A stretch of DNA of 64,000 nucleotides from Flavobacterium sp. NG2. GTDB lineage: Bacteria > Bacteroidota > Bacteroidia > Flavobacteriales > Flavobacteriaceae. This document shows, piece after piece, positions 28,432-38,490 of the stretch; within the stretch, counting starts at the first letter, position 1; each line of letters starts with the position of its first letter. The stretch lies in assembly GCF_034119845.1 (NCBI RefSeq), contig NZ_CP139420.1:2334001-2398000 (forward strand), in the 5' to 3' direction. The position numbers were made by a program, and so were the translations under genes. Under the pieces are notes generated by a model. The model was not told the DNA's origin. It saw only the letters and a program-made list of their open reading frames with translations, and made no database searches.

Positions 28432-31398
28432 ATGCAGAATAAAGGACTTATTAAATTTTTCGCAATTCTATTTGCATTGGTAAGTATTTACCAACTCTCT
28501 TTCACATTTGTTTCGAGTTCAATTAAAAGTGACGCAAAAGCTTATGCCGCTGGAGATCCTGATAAAGAATTGAAATACTTAGATTCTATTAGTAAAGAAA
28601 AAGTGTTTAACTTAGGATTTGTTGATTTTACTTTTGATGAAGTAAAAGACAAACAAATTAATAAAGGTCTTGACTTAGAAGGTGGTATCAATGTGATATT
28701 GCAAATTTCTGTAAAAGACATTTTGAAAGGGTTGTCTAATAACTCTAAAAATCCTGTTTTTAATAAGTCTTTGGCAGATGCTACTGCTAATCAAAAAGGA
28801 AATCAAACGTATATAGATGCTTTTTTTGAGGCTTTTGCTGCAAATTCAAAAGGGACTGTAAAGCTAGCTTCTCCTGATATTTTCGCAAACCGTTCATTGC
28901 AAGGTGAAGGTGGTGTTGATTTTCAAATGTCAGACGCTGAAGTTCAAAAAGTAATCAAAAGAAAAGTTGATGAGTCAGTAGAAAGTGCTTTTGGTGTACT
29001 TAGAAAGCGTATTGATAAATTTGGGGTTACACAACCAAATATTCAAAAATTAGGAGAATCTGGACGTATCTTGGTGGAATTGCCAGGTGCTAAAGATGTG
29101 GATAGAATTAAAAAATTATTACAAAGTACAGCTCAATTAGAGTTTTGGGAAACTTATAAAGTTGAAGAAATCGGAAACTTTTTAATGGCTGCTAATGAGT
29201 CGTTGAAAAAAACTGAAATCAATAAGGTTGAAAAGAAAGCAGTTGTTAAAGATTCATTGAGTGCTTTATTAACGGATGCTAAAGATTCTACTGCTACTAA
29301 AGCGGGTAATAATCCTTTATTCGATAAAATGTTATCACAAGGTGGTGGTCCAATTTTAGGATTATTCGCGCCAAAAGATACGGCTGTTATTAATAGTTAT
29401 TTAAAAAGAGCTGATATTAGAGTTTTATTAGCTCCAGAACAGCGTTATGCTAAATTTGTTTGGGGTAAATTGACAACGATCAAAGATGCAAAAGATAAAA
29501 GTGTTGATGCTGTTGAGTTATATGCATTAAAAGGAAATAGAGATAACGTTGCTGCTATGAGCGGTGGTGTTGTAACTGACGCTAAAGATTCGTTTGACCA
29601 ATTAGGAAAACCTTCTGTTTCTATGCAGATGAGTGGACAAGGTGCAAAAGCTTGGGAAGCATTAACGGCAAGTGTGGCTGCTAAAAAAGGAGCAATTGCT
29701 ATTGTTTTGGATAATGTTGTGTATTCTGCACCAAATGTGAACGAAGCTATTTCTGGTGGAAGTTCAATCATTTCAGGGACATTTGATGTAACTGAAACTA
29801 AAGATTTAGCAAATGTATTGAGAGCAGGTAAATTACCAGCAGCAGCTGATATTGTTCAGTCTGAAGTGGTAGGGCCATCTTTAGGGCAAGAAGCTATTGA
29901 TAATGGAACTACTTCTGCAATTATTGGGATGCTTATCGTTTCTCTTTGGATGATGGTATATTATGGAAGAGCAGGTTGGTATTCAAATATTGCATTGGCA
30001 GTCAACTTACTTTTCTTGTTTGGAATCTTAGCAAGTTTAGGTGCAGTACTTACATTGCCTGGTATTGCGGGTATTGTATTAACAATGGGTACAGCGGTAG
30101 ATGCGAATATTATTATATATGAAAGAGCCAAGGAAGAATTACGAGATGGTAAAACGCTTGAAGAAGCTATAAAAACTTCTTATAGTTGGACTGGAGCGAT
30201 GTCTTCAATCACAGATGCTAACGTAACGCATATTTTAACAGGTGCAGTTTTGTTTATCTTTGGTTCAGGACCAATTAAAGGTTTTGCTACTACTTTGTTA
30301 ATTGGTATTGCTACTTCATTGTTTACTTCTATTTTTATCGCAAGAATCTTTTTGGATAGAAATTTAAGATCTAAGAATGATTTAACTTTCGTTACTAATT
30401 TCTCTAAAAAAATATTCAACAATTTCAATTTTGATTTCTTAGGAAAGAAAAAATTAGCTTATATATTTTCAGCTATCGTTGTTGTTGTTAGTATTGTATC
30501 ATTATCTACTAATGGATTAGATCAAGGTGTGGATTTTGTAGGAGGTAGAACTTTCCAAATCCGTTTTGAGAAACCAGTTGAAGCAGAAGTTGTGAAAGAA
30601 GAATTGACAAAAGTTTTTGGAAGTGCTGAAGCAAAAGTATTTGGTAATGACAATCAATTAAAAGTAACTACAAAATACAAAGTTCAAGAGCACGGAATTA
30701 AAGCTGATCAAGAAGTTAATAAACTTTTGTTCGAGTCTTTAAAGCATCATTATGCTGCTGATTTGACTTATGATAAGTTTATCAATGCGTATGATGGTAA
30801 AAAAGTTGGGGTTTTACAAGCTTCGAAAGTTGGACCTACAGTTGCTGAGGATATTAAAACTAATGCATACTGGGCTGTTTTAGGTGCTATGGTGTTAGTG
30901 TTTTTATACTTAATGATTAGTTTTAGAAAATGGCAATACAGTTTAGGAGCTATTACAGCGGTTGCCCATGATGTTATTTTCGTATTGGGGATTTACTCTT
31001 TATGTTATAAGTTTATGCCTTTCGGAATGGAGATAGATCAACACTTTATTGCTGCAATCTTAACAGTTATTGGTTATTCGATGAATGATACAGTAATTGT
31101 ATTTGACAGGGTACGTGAGTTCTTAGCAGGAAAAACAAAAGGTAACTTTTCTGAAATTGTAAATCAATCGATTAATACAACGATGTCTAGAACAATCAAT
31201 ACGTCATTAACAATGATTGTGGTATTGTTGATTATGTTTGTATTTGGTGGAGAGTCTATTAGAGGATTCATCTTTGCTATGCTTGTTGGTATCATAGTAG
31301 GAACCTATTCTTCATTGTTTATTGCAACACCAGTATTAGTGGATACAATTTCAAAAGAAGATAAATCAATTGTTGAAAGACAACATGAAGCGGCTTAA
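28432..31398 (+). CDS. secDF: Protein translocase subunit SecDF (fused SecD and SecF)
   Basis: This 988-residue polytopic membrane protein fuses SecD and SecF, as is common in Bacteroidota. The SecD half has LNKGLDLEGGINVILQISV, the large periplasmic domain and TMGTAVDANIIIYERAKEELR in TM4. The SecF half has GVDFVGGRTFQIRF near residue 695 and IGYSMNDTVIVFDRVREF, the counterpart. SecDF uses the proton gradient to complete protein export through SecYEG. The gene is intact and is followed by a strong terminator. It is alone in its operon. Confidence 0.95.
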   Translation: MQNKGLIKFFAILFALVSIYQLSFTFVSSSIKSDAKAYAAGDPDKELKYLDSISKEKVFNLGFVDFTFDEVKDKQINKGLDLEGGINVILQISVKDILKGLSNNSKNPVFNKSLADATANQKGNQTYIDAFFEAFAANSKGTVKLASPDIFANRSLQGEGGVDFQMSDAEVQKVIKRKVDESVESAFGVLRKRIDKFGVTQPNIQKLGESGRILVELPGAKDVDRIKKLLQSTAQLEFWETYKVEEIGNFLMAANESLKKTEINKVEKKAVVKDSLSALLTDAKDSTATKAGNNPLFDKMLSQGGGPILGLFAPKDTAVINSYLKRADIRVLLAPEQRYAKFVWGKLTTIKDAKDKSVDAVELYALKGNRDNVAAMSGGVVTDAKDSFDQLGKPSVSMQMSGQGAKAWEALTASVAAKKGAIAIVLDNVVYSAPNVNEAISGGSSIISGTFDVTETKDLANVLRAGKLPAAADIVQSEVVGPSLGQEAIDNGTTSAIIGMLIVSLWMMVYYGRAGWYSNIALAVNLLFLFGILASLGAVLTLPGIAGIVLTMGTAVDANIIIYERAKEELRDGKTLEEAIKTSYSWTGAMSSITDANVTHILTGAVLFIFGSGPIKGFATTLLIGIATSLFTSIFIARIFLDRNLRSKNDLTFVTNFSKKIFNNFNFDFLGKKKLAYIFSAIVVVVSIVSLSTNGLDQGVDFVGGRTFQIRFEKPVEAEVVKEELTKVFGSAEAKVFGNDNQLKVTTKYKVQEHGIKADQEVNKLLFESLKHHYAADLTYDKFINAYDGKKVGVLQASKVGPTVAEDIKTNAYWAVLGAMVLVFLYLMISFRKWQYSLGAITAVAHDVIFVLGIYSLCYKFMPFGMEIDQHFIAAILTVIGYSMNDTVIVFDRVREFLAGKTKGNFSEIVNQSINTTMSRTINTSLTMIVVLLIMFVFGGESIRGFIFAMLVGIIVGTYSSLFIATPVLVDTISKEDKSIVERQHEAA

Positions 31399-31419
31399 AA
31401 AGACCGAATAGTTTTTTAA

Positions 31420-31450
31420 AAAGACTCAACTTTTAGTTGGGTCTTTTTTT
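31420..31450 (+). terminator. Terminator of secDF
   Basis: AAAGACTCAAC with GTTGGGTCTTT (one G-T pair) form a stem, followed by TTTTTTT. It lies 22 bases downstream of the stop codon. Confidence 0.9.
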
Positions 31451-31529
31451 ATGGATAATTAATAAATTGATTATATGATTCAGTTTTGTTCTCTGAATTG
31501 TTATTTTTGGTTTAATAATAGTTTTAACA

Positions 31530-32153
31530 ATGGAAATAAAAAGTTTGCATAAAATTCTTTGTTTGTTTTTCGTTTTTGTTTGGTGTGCGGTTTATTCCCA
31601 AGCAGAAAATCATACAATCTTTATAGGACTAAAATCTGGTTTTGGAAATGAGTTTGAAAATTCTAATTATACTTTTACCAATGAATATTATAAATTAGAA
31701 TGGAATTATCAATTGAAAAAGTCTAGCGTTTTTACGTACGAATTAGTAGTCCAGCCTGAAATTAATTTTGGTACCCATCAGCTTTTGAATTTCTATTTTG
31801 TGCAACCAGAAGAGTATAATTACTTAGAAAGAAGAGAGAAATATACAAAAATGAAGGATATTAATCAATATATTGTAAATATTGGTGGTATAGTTAGAAC
31901 AGCAATATATAGAGGGTTAAGTGTTTATGTTCAGGCTAGTGTAGGGCCAATGATTTCCGATACAGAAACGGAACGATTATCAAAAGGATTTGCTTTTTCG
32001 GATGTGTTTGGTTTTGGCATTTCTATAGAGAAGTACAATCTCAGATTAGATTTAGGGGCTAATGTCAGACATGTGTCTAATGCTGGACTGCAAAGTTCAA
32101 ATGCTGGTTTTAATACCAAAAATATAGAATTAGGACTTCTTTATAAGTTGTAA
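31530..32153 (+). CDS. PagL-like acyloxyacyl hydrolase, outer-membrane barrel
   Basis: This 207-residue protein has a signal peptide ending AVYSQ and eight predicted beta-strands. The C-terminal RHVSNAGLQSSNAGFNT carries the His-x-Ser-Asn pattern of PagL lipid A deacylases, where His and Ser are catalytic. The third residue, Glu, is not at the usual spacing (14 after the His there is Asn); the next Glu is 19 after it. The enzyme would remove an acyl chain from lipid A in the outer leaflet, but activity is uncertain. The strand run ends in LYKL. It is a single gene between terminators. Confidence 0.55.
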   Translation: MEIKSLHKILCLFFVFVWCAVYSQAENHTIFIGLKSGFGNEFENSNYTFTNEYYKLEWNYQLKKSSVFTYELVVQPEINFGTHQLLNFYFVQPEEYNYLERREKYTKMKDINQYIVNIGGIVRTAIYRGLSVYVQASVGPMISDTETERLSKGFAFSDVFGFGISIEKYNLRLDLGANVRHVSNAGLQSSNAGFNTKNIELGLLYKL

Positions 32154-32301
32154 ATGCAGCAGCTTATTTTTTATTTTTTTACTTTAATTATTCCTAATTC
32201 TGTCTCGTTTTAATTTTATTAGAGTCTCAAATTTTATATATTTACTAAATATTGACGTAATGAAATTCTTCCGTTTGGTTCAATTGTAAATGATTTAAAT
32301 T

Positions 32302-34545
32302 ATGAAAAAAAAAATCCATACATTAAGTTTTCTTAGTTTAATTTTCTTTTGTTGTTATACTGGTCTGTTTGCTAGCTCATTAATTGAGAATGCTAATGTT
32401 GATTATGTTAATGAAAAGGTTATTTTGAACTCAAAAATGAGCGTTTTCAATCACCCAAATCTAGATGTTCTTGCTCCACCAGCACCTGTTGTAAATTCTC
32501 CAATATATTATTGTCAAAATAGTGTTGCTTCGCCACTAACAGCTACAGCTTTGAGTGGTCATACTTTAATTTGGTATGGTACAGCTGCAACAGGAGGTAT
32601 ACCAACAACTACAGCGCCGACACCTTCTACTAATTCAGTAGGTACTACTACTTATTATGTTAGTCAAACGGATGGTACGGCTGTAAGTCCTCGTGCTTCT
32701 ATAGTTGTGAATGTAGTGGCGGATAACGGTTCTAAAATTTTACTTTTAAGATGTGATCCAACTCAAATCGCTGCTGCAGATAAATACTCTTCTGTTTACT
32801 TTGATTGGACGAATACTCTTGGATTGCCTAATCAATACACTTATTTTTATACTGTTAATGGTGGTCCTGCAGTTAACGGAACTACAGGTCCTTCTAATTT
32901 ACAGGTTTTTGGGTTATCACCAGGACAATCGGTAACGTTGACTTTATGGCATACTACCTACCCTTGTGATCGTTCGGTTATAACATGTACTGTACCTTGT
33001 AGTCCTACTACTGTAAATCCAAATTTCGCTCCCATTCCGCCTATTTGTTCAGGTTCTGTAGCTCCAGTTTTAGGACCTACATCTCCTAATGGTATTTCAG
33101 GTACTTGGTCACCGGCAGTAATAAACAATACAACTAGCGGAAGTTATGTTTTTACACCTAATCCAGTTTTGTTTCCTTGCGCATCTACGCAAACTTTAAA
33201 TGTCACCGTATTGCCTGTGGCTTCTCCAGTTTTTAATGGTATACCATCGACAGTTTGCCAAAATACAGCAGCACCAGTTTTACCTACGAGTTCAAATAAT
33301 ACACCTCCTATAACTGGAACATGGACACCTTCGACTGTAAATACAGCGGTTTTAGGACCTGTAACTTATACGTTCAATCCTAATCCAGGACAATGTGTTA
33401 CAGCATCACCTACAACGGTTACAATTACGGTAATACCAAACAATGTTACGCCTACATTTAATCCAGTAGGTCCTATTTGTTCTGGTGATGCATTAGCGCC
33501 ATTACCAACAACTTCAAATAATGGGATTACAGGGACTTGGACTCCAGCAATAAATAACACGACTACAACTACCTACACTTTTACTCCAACACCTGGTCAG
33601 TGTGCTTTAAATACGAGTATGACTATAACGGTTAATCCTAGGGTAAATCCAACATTTACTGCAGTATCTCCAATATGTTCAGGAGGTGCATTGGCTGCAT
33701 TATCTACCACATCAAATAACGGATATACTGGAAGCTGGTCTCCAGCAATAGATAATACGAAGACAACAACCTATACTTTTACCCCTGATGCGGGCCAATG
33801 TAGTACTATATTTAATATGACTATAATTGTAAATCCAATTATAGAACCTAATTTTAGTTCGGTACCTTCAGTGGTTTGTGAAAATTCTGGAAACTATGTT
33901 TTACCAGCTGCTTCTGAAAATACGCCGCAAATAACAGGTACTTGGAGTCCTTCATTTGTTGATAGTTCTGTTTTAGGAACGACTAATTATGTGTTTACTC
34001 CTGATGCAGGTCAATGTGCTAGTAGTAAAACGCTAGCAATAACTGTTAAGCCTACTAATAATTTAGTCGATTTTCAGTGGACGGTTTCTGATGCCTTTGC
34101 AGAGAATCAAATTGTAACGATAAATGCTACGCTACCAGATGATTATTTATATCAAATGGATTTTGGACCTTTACAATCAAGTCCTATTTTTGAAAACGTA
34201 TCTTATGGGCTTCATACTGTAACGGTTATTGATCCTGCTGGATGTAGTTTTCCGATTACTAAATCGAATATCCTCGTAGTTGATTTTCCACGATTTTTTA
34301 CTCCAAATGGTGATGGACTAAATGACTCATGGAATATTGTTTCATTAAAAAATGATATAAATGCAAAAATAAATGTGTTTGATCGCTATGGTAAGCTTTT
34401 AGCGGAGATTAGACCAAATGGAGCTGGCTGGAATGGTTATTATAATGGAAACCCAATGCCTGCAACAGATTATTGGTTTCAAATTGATTATGTAGAAAAT
34501 AACGTAGTTAAAAAGTTTCGATCTCACTTTTCTCTAAAGAGATAA
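32302..34545 (+). CDS. T9SS type B sorted protein with Ig-like repeats
   Basis: This 747-residue secreted protein has a signal peptide (to about residue 25) and a Pro/Thr-rich Ig-like region. It contains about five 90-residue repeats of the form PNFAPIPPICSG...LPTTSNNGITGTW...YTFTP...GQC. The end carries the type B gliding-motility-associated sorting domain: FFTPNGDGLNDSWNI, INVFDRYGKLL, GWNGYYNGNPMPATDYWFQIDY. The sorting domain sends the protein to the cell surface through the type IX secretion system. It probably acts as an adhesin or matrix component; the ligand is unknown. Cys residues in each repeat suggest disulfide bonds. Confidence 0.9.
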   Translation: MKKKIHTLSFLSLIFFCCYTGLFASSLIENANVDYVNEKVILNSKMSVFNHPNLDVLAPPAPVVNSPIYYCQNSVASPLTATALSGHTLIWYGTAATGGIPTTTAPTPSTNSVGTTTYYVSQTDGTAVSPRASIVVNVVADNGSKILLLRCDPTQIAAADKYSSVYFDWTNTLGLPNQYTYFYTVNGGPAVNGTTGPSNLQVFGLSPGQSVTLTLWHTTYPCDRSVITCTVPCSPTTVNPNFAPIPPICSGSVAPVLGPTSPNGISGTWSPAVINNTTSGSYVFTPNPVLFPCASTQTLNVTVLPVASPVFNGIPSTVCQNTAAPVLPTSSNNTPPITGTWTPSTVNTAVLGPVTYTFNPNPGQCVTASPTTVTITVIPNNVTPTFNPVGPICSGDALAPLPTTSNNGITGTWTPAINNTTTTTYTFTPTPGQCALNTSMTITVNPRVNPTFTAVSPICSGGALAALSTTSNNGYTGSWSPAIDNTKTTTYTFTPDAGQCSTIFNMTIIVNPIIEPNFSSVPSVVCENSGNYVLPAASENTPQITGTWSPSFVDSSVLGTTNYVFTPDAGQCASSKTLAITVKPTNNLVDFQWTVSDAFAENQIVTINATLPDDYLYQMDFGPLQSSPIFENVSYGLHTVTVIDPAGCSFPITKSNILVVDFPRFFTPNGDGLNDSWNIVSLKNDINAKINVFDRYGKLLAEIRPNGAGWNGYYNGNPMPATDYWFQIDYVENNVVKKFRSHFSLKR

Positions 34546-34562
34546 TAAGAATAAATAAAGGT

Positions 34563-34610
34563 AAAAAGAAAAGCGGGTATTCACTAATTGGAATACCCGC
34601 TTTTCTTTTT
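34563..34610. terminator. Bidirectional terminator between the T9SS protein and lgt
   Basis: A perfect 15-bp stem, GAAAAGCGGGTATTC and its complement, is flanked by A-rich (left) and T-rich (right, TTTTCTTTTT) sequence. Both convergent genes can use it. Confidence 0.9.
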
Positions 34611-34622
34611 TAGAACTTTCTT

Positions 34623-35552
34623 TTAGTTTATTTTAATCGGTTTGTCTGCAGTGTAGATGAAATAGAAGCCAATAAAAATAAAGGGAATGCTAAGCCATTG
34701 TCCTGTTGAAAACAAACCTAAAGAACTCTCAAATCCACCTTGACTTTCTTTTACAAACTCAACAATAAAACGAATGGTCCATAATAATACTAAGAATAAC
34801 CCAAATAGGTATCCTCGTTTGTTTCTGGCTTCAGTTTTCCAGTATAAAAAGTACAATAGTACAAATACAAAGATGTAGCAAAAAGCTTCGTATAGCTGAG
34901 CTGGATGCTTCATAGGTACTTGTTGTAATAACGGAGCAAATTTTGGATTGGTGGCTATAGCAGCATATGCTTCTGTTGGGTTTGCGATATTGGTCAACGA
35001 AACGGCCTCTCTAGGTGAAAAATGATCTCTAATGAATTGGATACCAAAAGCCGAGTCTGTTTTTTTACCTACAATTTCCGAATTGAAAAAGTTACCAAAA
35101 CGAACAAAGATAGCCCCACTAGCTACTGCAATTACAACGCGGTCTAAAATCCATAATAACGGCTTTTTGATTACGGTTTTACTGTAATAATACATTGCGA
35201 TAATAATGGATATAGCAGCACCATGACTTGCTAATCCTTGATATCCTGTAAATTCAAATTGAGGTGAAAAACGGAAAGGTAAAAATATTTCAGCAAGATG
35301 ATTACGAAAATACTCCCAATCGTAAAACAAAACATGTCCTAATCTCGCACCAATTAAAGTGGCTAAAACAGTCCATACAAATAAAGAATCTAAATTCTCA
35401 ATAGATTCATTTTCGCGTTCGAAGATTTTCTTCATGATGTACCAACCTAGTCCAAAGGCAATTACAAACATTAAACTGTAAAAACGAATGATAAAAAATC
35501 CTAAATCGATACCTTCTGATGGGTTCCAAACAATGTTTAAAGCGTGTGTCAT
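34623..35552 (-). CDS. lgt: Prolipoprotein diacylglyceryl transferase
   Basis: This 309-residue inner-membrane enzyme has about seven membrane segments. Family landmarks are IGARLGHVLFYDWEYF, GLASHGAAISI (where the usual HGG is HGA), RFGNFFNSEIVGKKTD and MKHPAQLYEAFCY. It transfers diacylglyceryl from phosphatidylglycerol to the lipobox Cys of prolipoproteins. Several lipoproteins in this window would be its substrates. It is transcribed toward the terminator at 34563. Confidence 0.93.
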   Translation of the reverse strand: MTHALNIVWNPSEGIDLGFFIIRFYSLMFVIAFGLGWYIMKKIFERENESIENLDSLFVWTVLATLIGARLGHVLFYDWEYFRNHLAEIFLPFRFSPQFEFTGYQGLASHGAAISIIIAMYYYSKTVIKKPLLWILDRVVIAVASGAIFVRFGNFFNSEIVGKKTDSAFGIQFIRDHFSPREAVSLTNIANPTEAYAAIATNPKFAPLLQQVPMKHPAQLYEAFCYIFVFVLLYFLYWKTEARNKRGYLFGLFLVLLWTIRFIVEFVKESQGGFESSLGLFSTGQWLSIPFIFIGFYFIYTADKPIKIN

Positions 35553-35740
35553 CTTATTTTAATAATTTGGCGTAAAAATACTGTTTTTGTTGCTAGTAGC
35601 AATATTAAATTGCTGTTATAACTTTTTCTTATGAAATGGAATTGTAGTTGTTTTGAGTCCTGTAGCTATGATTTTCTATCTTAAGTAAAATGGCTACATC
35701 AAAAAAAAAGTTTCTATTATTCTAAGTCCTTAATTTTTTT

Positions 35741-35974
35741 TTAATGCTTACAATTTCTAGGAGGTACAGGGTCATAACCTGTCTTTCCCCAAGGGTGACA
35801 GCTTAAAATTCTTTTTATCCCCAAATAACCACCACGTATGAGGCCGTGAACTTGTAAAGCCTCAATCATATACGAGGAACAAGTAGGTTCAAAACGACAA
35901 GCAGCAGGAGTAAATGGCGAAATTGCCGTCTGATAAAACCGAACAAGAACTATGAATGGAGTGGTAATTTTCAT
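35741..35974 (-). CDS. yidD: Membrane protein insertion efficiency factor YidD
   Basis: This 77-residue protein of the YidD family has [29 protein letters not shown], and [17 protein letters not shown] with the conserved Cys residues. The family helps YidC insert inner-membrane proteins. The length is typical. It lies between cysS and lgt on the same strand, but a terminator upstream (35993) separates it from cysS. Confidence 0.93.
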   Translation of the reverse strand: MKITTPFIVLVRFYQTAISPFTPAACRFEPTCSSYMIEALQVHGLIRGGYLGIKRILSCHPWGKTGYDPVPPRNCKH

Positions 35975-35992
35975 TTGGATAGTCTTTGGTTG

Positions 35993-36033
35993 AAAAAAAA
36001 ACAGGCTCGCTTTTTAAAACAAAAGCGAACCTG
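35993..36033 (-). terminator. Terminator of cysS (minus strand)
   Basis: On the minus strand, CAGGTTCGCTTTT pairs with AAAAGCGAGCCTG across a short loop and is followed by nine T. It lies within 50 bases of the cysS stop codon. Confidence 0.85.
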
Positions 36034-36041
36034 AATCTGAT

Positions 36042-37520
36042 TTATATAGAAAAGCTAGTGCCTTCTTTACTGTCTTTTAATTGGATGCCAATCGCTAATA
36101 ATTGGTCTCTAATTTGGTCTGATAAAGCAAAATTCTTATCTGCTCGTGCTTGATTTCGCATTTCGATTAAGAGTTTTACGGTACCTTCTAATTTGTCATT
36201 AGAGCCATCTCCAGCTTTTTCGTTTTCTAGACCTAGTACATCAAAAACAAAAGCATGCATCGCTGAAATGAAAGTTTCTAAATCGGCAGCATTTAAAGTT
36301 TCTTTTCCGTCTTTAAGTAAGTTTACGAAACGAACTCCTTCAAACAATTGAGCAATCAAGATAGGGGAGTTGAAGTCGTCATTCATCGCATCATAGCACA
36401 ATTGCTTCCAAGATGCAATGTCAATTGAACTAGTTGTACTAGGACTCAGTTGTTTGATTGTGCTTAGTGCTTCCATCAAACGTTTATATCCTTTTTCTGC
36501 AGCAACAATAGCATCGTCCGAAAAATCAAGAATACTTCTGTAATGTGCTTGTAACATGAAAAAACGTGTTACCGAAGCGGAGAAAGCTTTACTTAAAATT
36601 GAATTTTTTCCAGATAAAATCTCTCCAGGCAAGATGTTGTTCCCCGTTGATTTGGCCATTTTTTTACCGTTCAAAGTCAACATATTGGCATGCATCCAGT
36701 AATTTACTGGTGTTTGCCCTGTACAAGCTTCGTTTTGAGCAATTTCACATTCATGGTGTGGGAATTTCAAGTCCATTCCACCACCGTGAATATCAAAATG
36801 ATTGCCAAGGTATTTGGTGCTCATTGCTGTACACTCTAAATGCCAACCAGGAAAACCATCACTCCAAGGCGAAGGCCAGCGCATAATGTGCTGTGGCTCT
36901 GCTTTTTTCCATAAAGCAAAATCTTGAGGGTTTCTCTTGTCAGATTGACCGTCTAAATCTCTAGTGTTTGCTAACATATCTTCGATATTGCGACCACTTA
37001 ATTTACCATAATTATTGGTTTCATTAAATTTTACAACATCAAAATAGATAGAGCCATTAGCTTCATAACCTATCCCTGAATCTATGATTTTTTTAATAAT
37101 CTCAATTTGTTCAATGATATGTCCAGTCGCTGTAGGTTCAATACTAGGCGGAAGGAAATTAAAAGCTTTAAGGATTTCGTGAAAATCAACGGTATAGCGT
37201 TGTACGACTTCCATAGGTTCCAGTTGTTCGATACGTGCTTTTTTTGCAATCTTATCTTCCCCTTCGTCAGCATCATCCACCATATGCCCCACATCTGTAA
37301 TGTTTCGTACATAGCGCACTTTGTATCCTAAATGGAGAAAGTAACGAAAAATCACATCAAACGACATAAACGTTCGTAAATTTCCCAAATGAACATTGCT
37401 ATATACGGTAGGACCACAAACATACATTCCTATATTTCCTTCATGGATAGGTGTGAACGTTTCCTTTTCTCCCGAAAGTGAGTTGTATAATTTTAAGGTT
37501 TGAGTGCTATATAAAGGCAT
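36042..37520 (-). CDS. cysS: Cysteinyl-tRNA synthetase
   Basis: This 492-residue class I synthetase has the HIGH-like motif [12 protein letters not shown] near residue 40 and the KMSKS-like [13 protein letters not shown]. Zn-binding residues are present: MYVCGPTVY at the N-terminus, [14 protein letters not shown] and [13 protein letters not shown]. The ATG at 37520 ([14 protein letters not shown]) is used, since the longer reading to 37583 runs into the RNA-like element. It charges tRNA(Cys). Upstream lies folE in the same orientation, with the structured element in its leader, and a regulatory role in cysS expression can be suspected. Confidence 0.94.
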   Translation of the reverse strand: MPLYSTQTLKLYNSLSGEKETFTPIHEGNIGMYVCGPTVYSNVHLGNLRTFMSFDVIFRYFLHLGYKVRYVRNITDVGHMVDDADEGEDKIAKKARIEQLEPMEVVQRYTVDFHEILKAFNFLPPSIEPTATGHIIEQIEIIKKIIDSGIGYEANGSIYFDVVKFNETNNYGKLSGRNIEDMLANTRDLDGQSDKRNPQDFALWKKAEPQHIMRWPSPWSDGFPGWHLECTAMSTKYLGNHFDIHGGGMDLKFPHHECEIAQNEACTGQTPVNYWMHANMLTLNGKKMAKSTGNNILPGEILSGKNSILSKAFSASVTRFFMLQAHYRSILDFSDDAIVAAEKGYKRLMEALSTIKQLSPSTTSSIDIASWKQLCYDAMNDDFNSPILIAQLFEGVRFVNLLKDGKETLNAADLETFISAMHAFVFDVLGLENEKAGDGSNDKLEGTVKLLIEMRNQARADKNFALSDQIRDQLLAIGIQLKDSKEGTSFSI

Positions 37521-37532
37521 TTTTATTTTTTT

Positions 37533-37620
37533 TGGAGCTTTTTCCTGCTGTCCGCTGTATCTTTTTATGGCAGAAAAAGCCATAAAAAGGATGCCGCTTC
37601 CATCAGGGCTAGGGCATTAG
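37533..37620 (-). ncRNA. Structured RNA-like element (Flavo-1-like), in the cysS leader
   Basis: On the minus strand it reads CCCTAGCCCTGATGGAAGC, then GGCATCC, a hairpin with 11-bp arms (CTTTTTATGGC at 37561-37571 and GCCATAAAAAG at 37579-37589), then ATACAGCGGACAGCAGGAAA and AGCTCC. The GAT.GAAGC and GCGGA.AGC parts match the element at 24948. It fills the space between folE and cysS. In flavobacterial genomes this wording is, as I recall, dispersed in many intergenic regions, so it may be a mobile or structured RNA rather than a specific riboswitch. Confidence 0.55.
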
Positions 37621-37628
37621 GCAAGCAT

Positions 37629-38303
37629 TTAAAATTTAGTATCAAATTTGATGTAATCCAAAAACTCTCTACGTGTTTTGTCTTCTTTAAATTTTCCTCC
37701 AAATTCAGAGGTTACGGTGCTACTTTCAATGTCTTTGATACCGCGTGAATTAACACAAAGGTGCTTCGCATCAATTACACAAGCAACATCCTCAGTCCCT
37801 AAAGCTTCTTGTAATTCTTGAACAATTTGCATGGTCAAACGCTCTTGTACTTGAGGTCTTTTAGCAAAATGTTCTACGATACGATTCATCTTTGAAAGTC
37901 CTATTACGGTTCCGCTAGAAATGTAAGCAACATGCGCTCTACCAATAATTGGAAGTAAATGGTGTTCACAAGTCGAATATAATGTGATGTTTTTTTCAAC
38001 CAACATTTCACCATACTTGTAATTATTCTCAAATGTTGATGCTTTAGGTTTTTTAGAAGGATTTAATCCTCCAAAAATTTCCTTTACAAACATTTTGGCA
38101 ACACGATTTGGAGTCCCTTTGATGCTGTCATCTGTTAAATCCATTCCTAGCGTTTGTAGGATATTTTCAACATCTTTTTTTATTTTTTCAATTTTTTCTT
38201 CGTCAGAAATATCAAAAGCGTCTTCTCGGAGGGGATTTTTTGCACATGAACCAATATGATTGTCTCCTATTTCGTCATGTAATTCTTCATTTTGTATCAT
38301 CAA
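37629..38303 (-). CDS. folE: GTP cyclohydrolase I
   Basis: This 224-residue enzyme has a variable N-terminus of about 45 residues and then the FolE core: YSTCEHHLLPIIGRAHVAYI with Zn-binding Cys/His, RPQVQERLTMQIVQEL, and the CVINAKHLC-like VACVIDAKHLCVNSRGIKD. It converts GTP to dihydroneopterin triphosphate, the first step to folate. Either of two adjacent Met codons could be the start. Between it and cysS is the RNA-like element. Confidence 0.94.
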   Translation of the reverse strand: MMIQNEELHDEIGDNHIGSCAKNPLREDAFDISDEEKIEKIKKDVENILQTLGMDLTDDSIKGTPNRVAKMFVKEIFGGLNPSKKPKASTFENNYKYGEMLVEKNITLYSTCEHHLLPIIGRAHVAYISSGTVIGLSKMNRIVEHFAKRPQVQERLTMQIVQELQEALGTEDVACVIDAKHLCVNSRGIKDIESSTVTSEFGGKFKEDKTRREFLDYIKFDTKF

Positions 38304-38431
38304 AAACTACTATTATAATGGGTGTATATTTTAAGGCGGTAAAGATAATTAATAAATACTAAAGAATTTCTAAAGGTTTTAATAATTAATTTAAAATCAT
38401 TTTATTGTTAAAAGCGCATTTGTCTATTAAA

Positions 38432-38475
38432 AAAAACAACGGCAAAACTAGTATTTAGTAATTGCCGTTGTTTTT
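38432..38475 (-). terminator. Terminator of the aminotransferase gene (minus strand)
   Basis: AAACAACGGCAA and its complement (arms 38434-38445 and 38462-38473) form a perfect stem. On the minus strand a run of T follows. It is close to the stop codon of the gene at 38491. Confidence 0.85.
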
Positions 38476-38490
38476 ATATATATTATTTTC

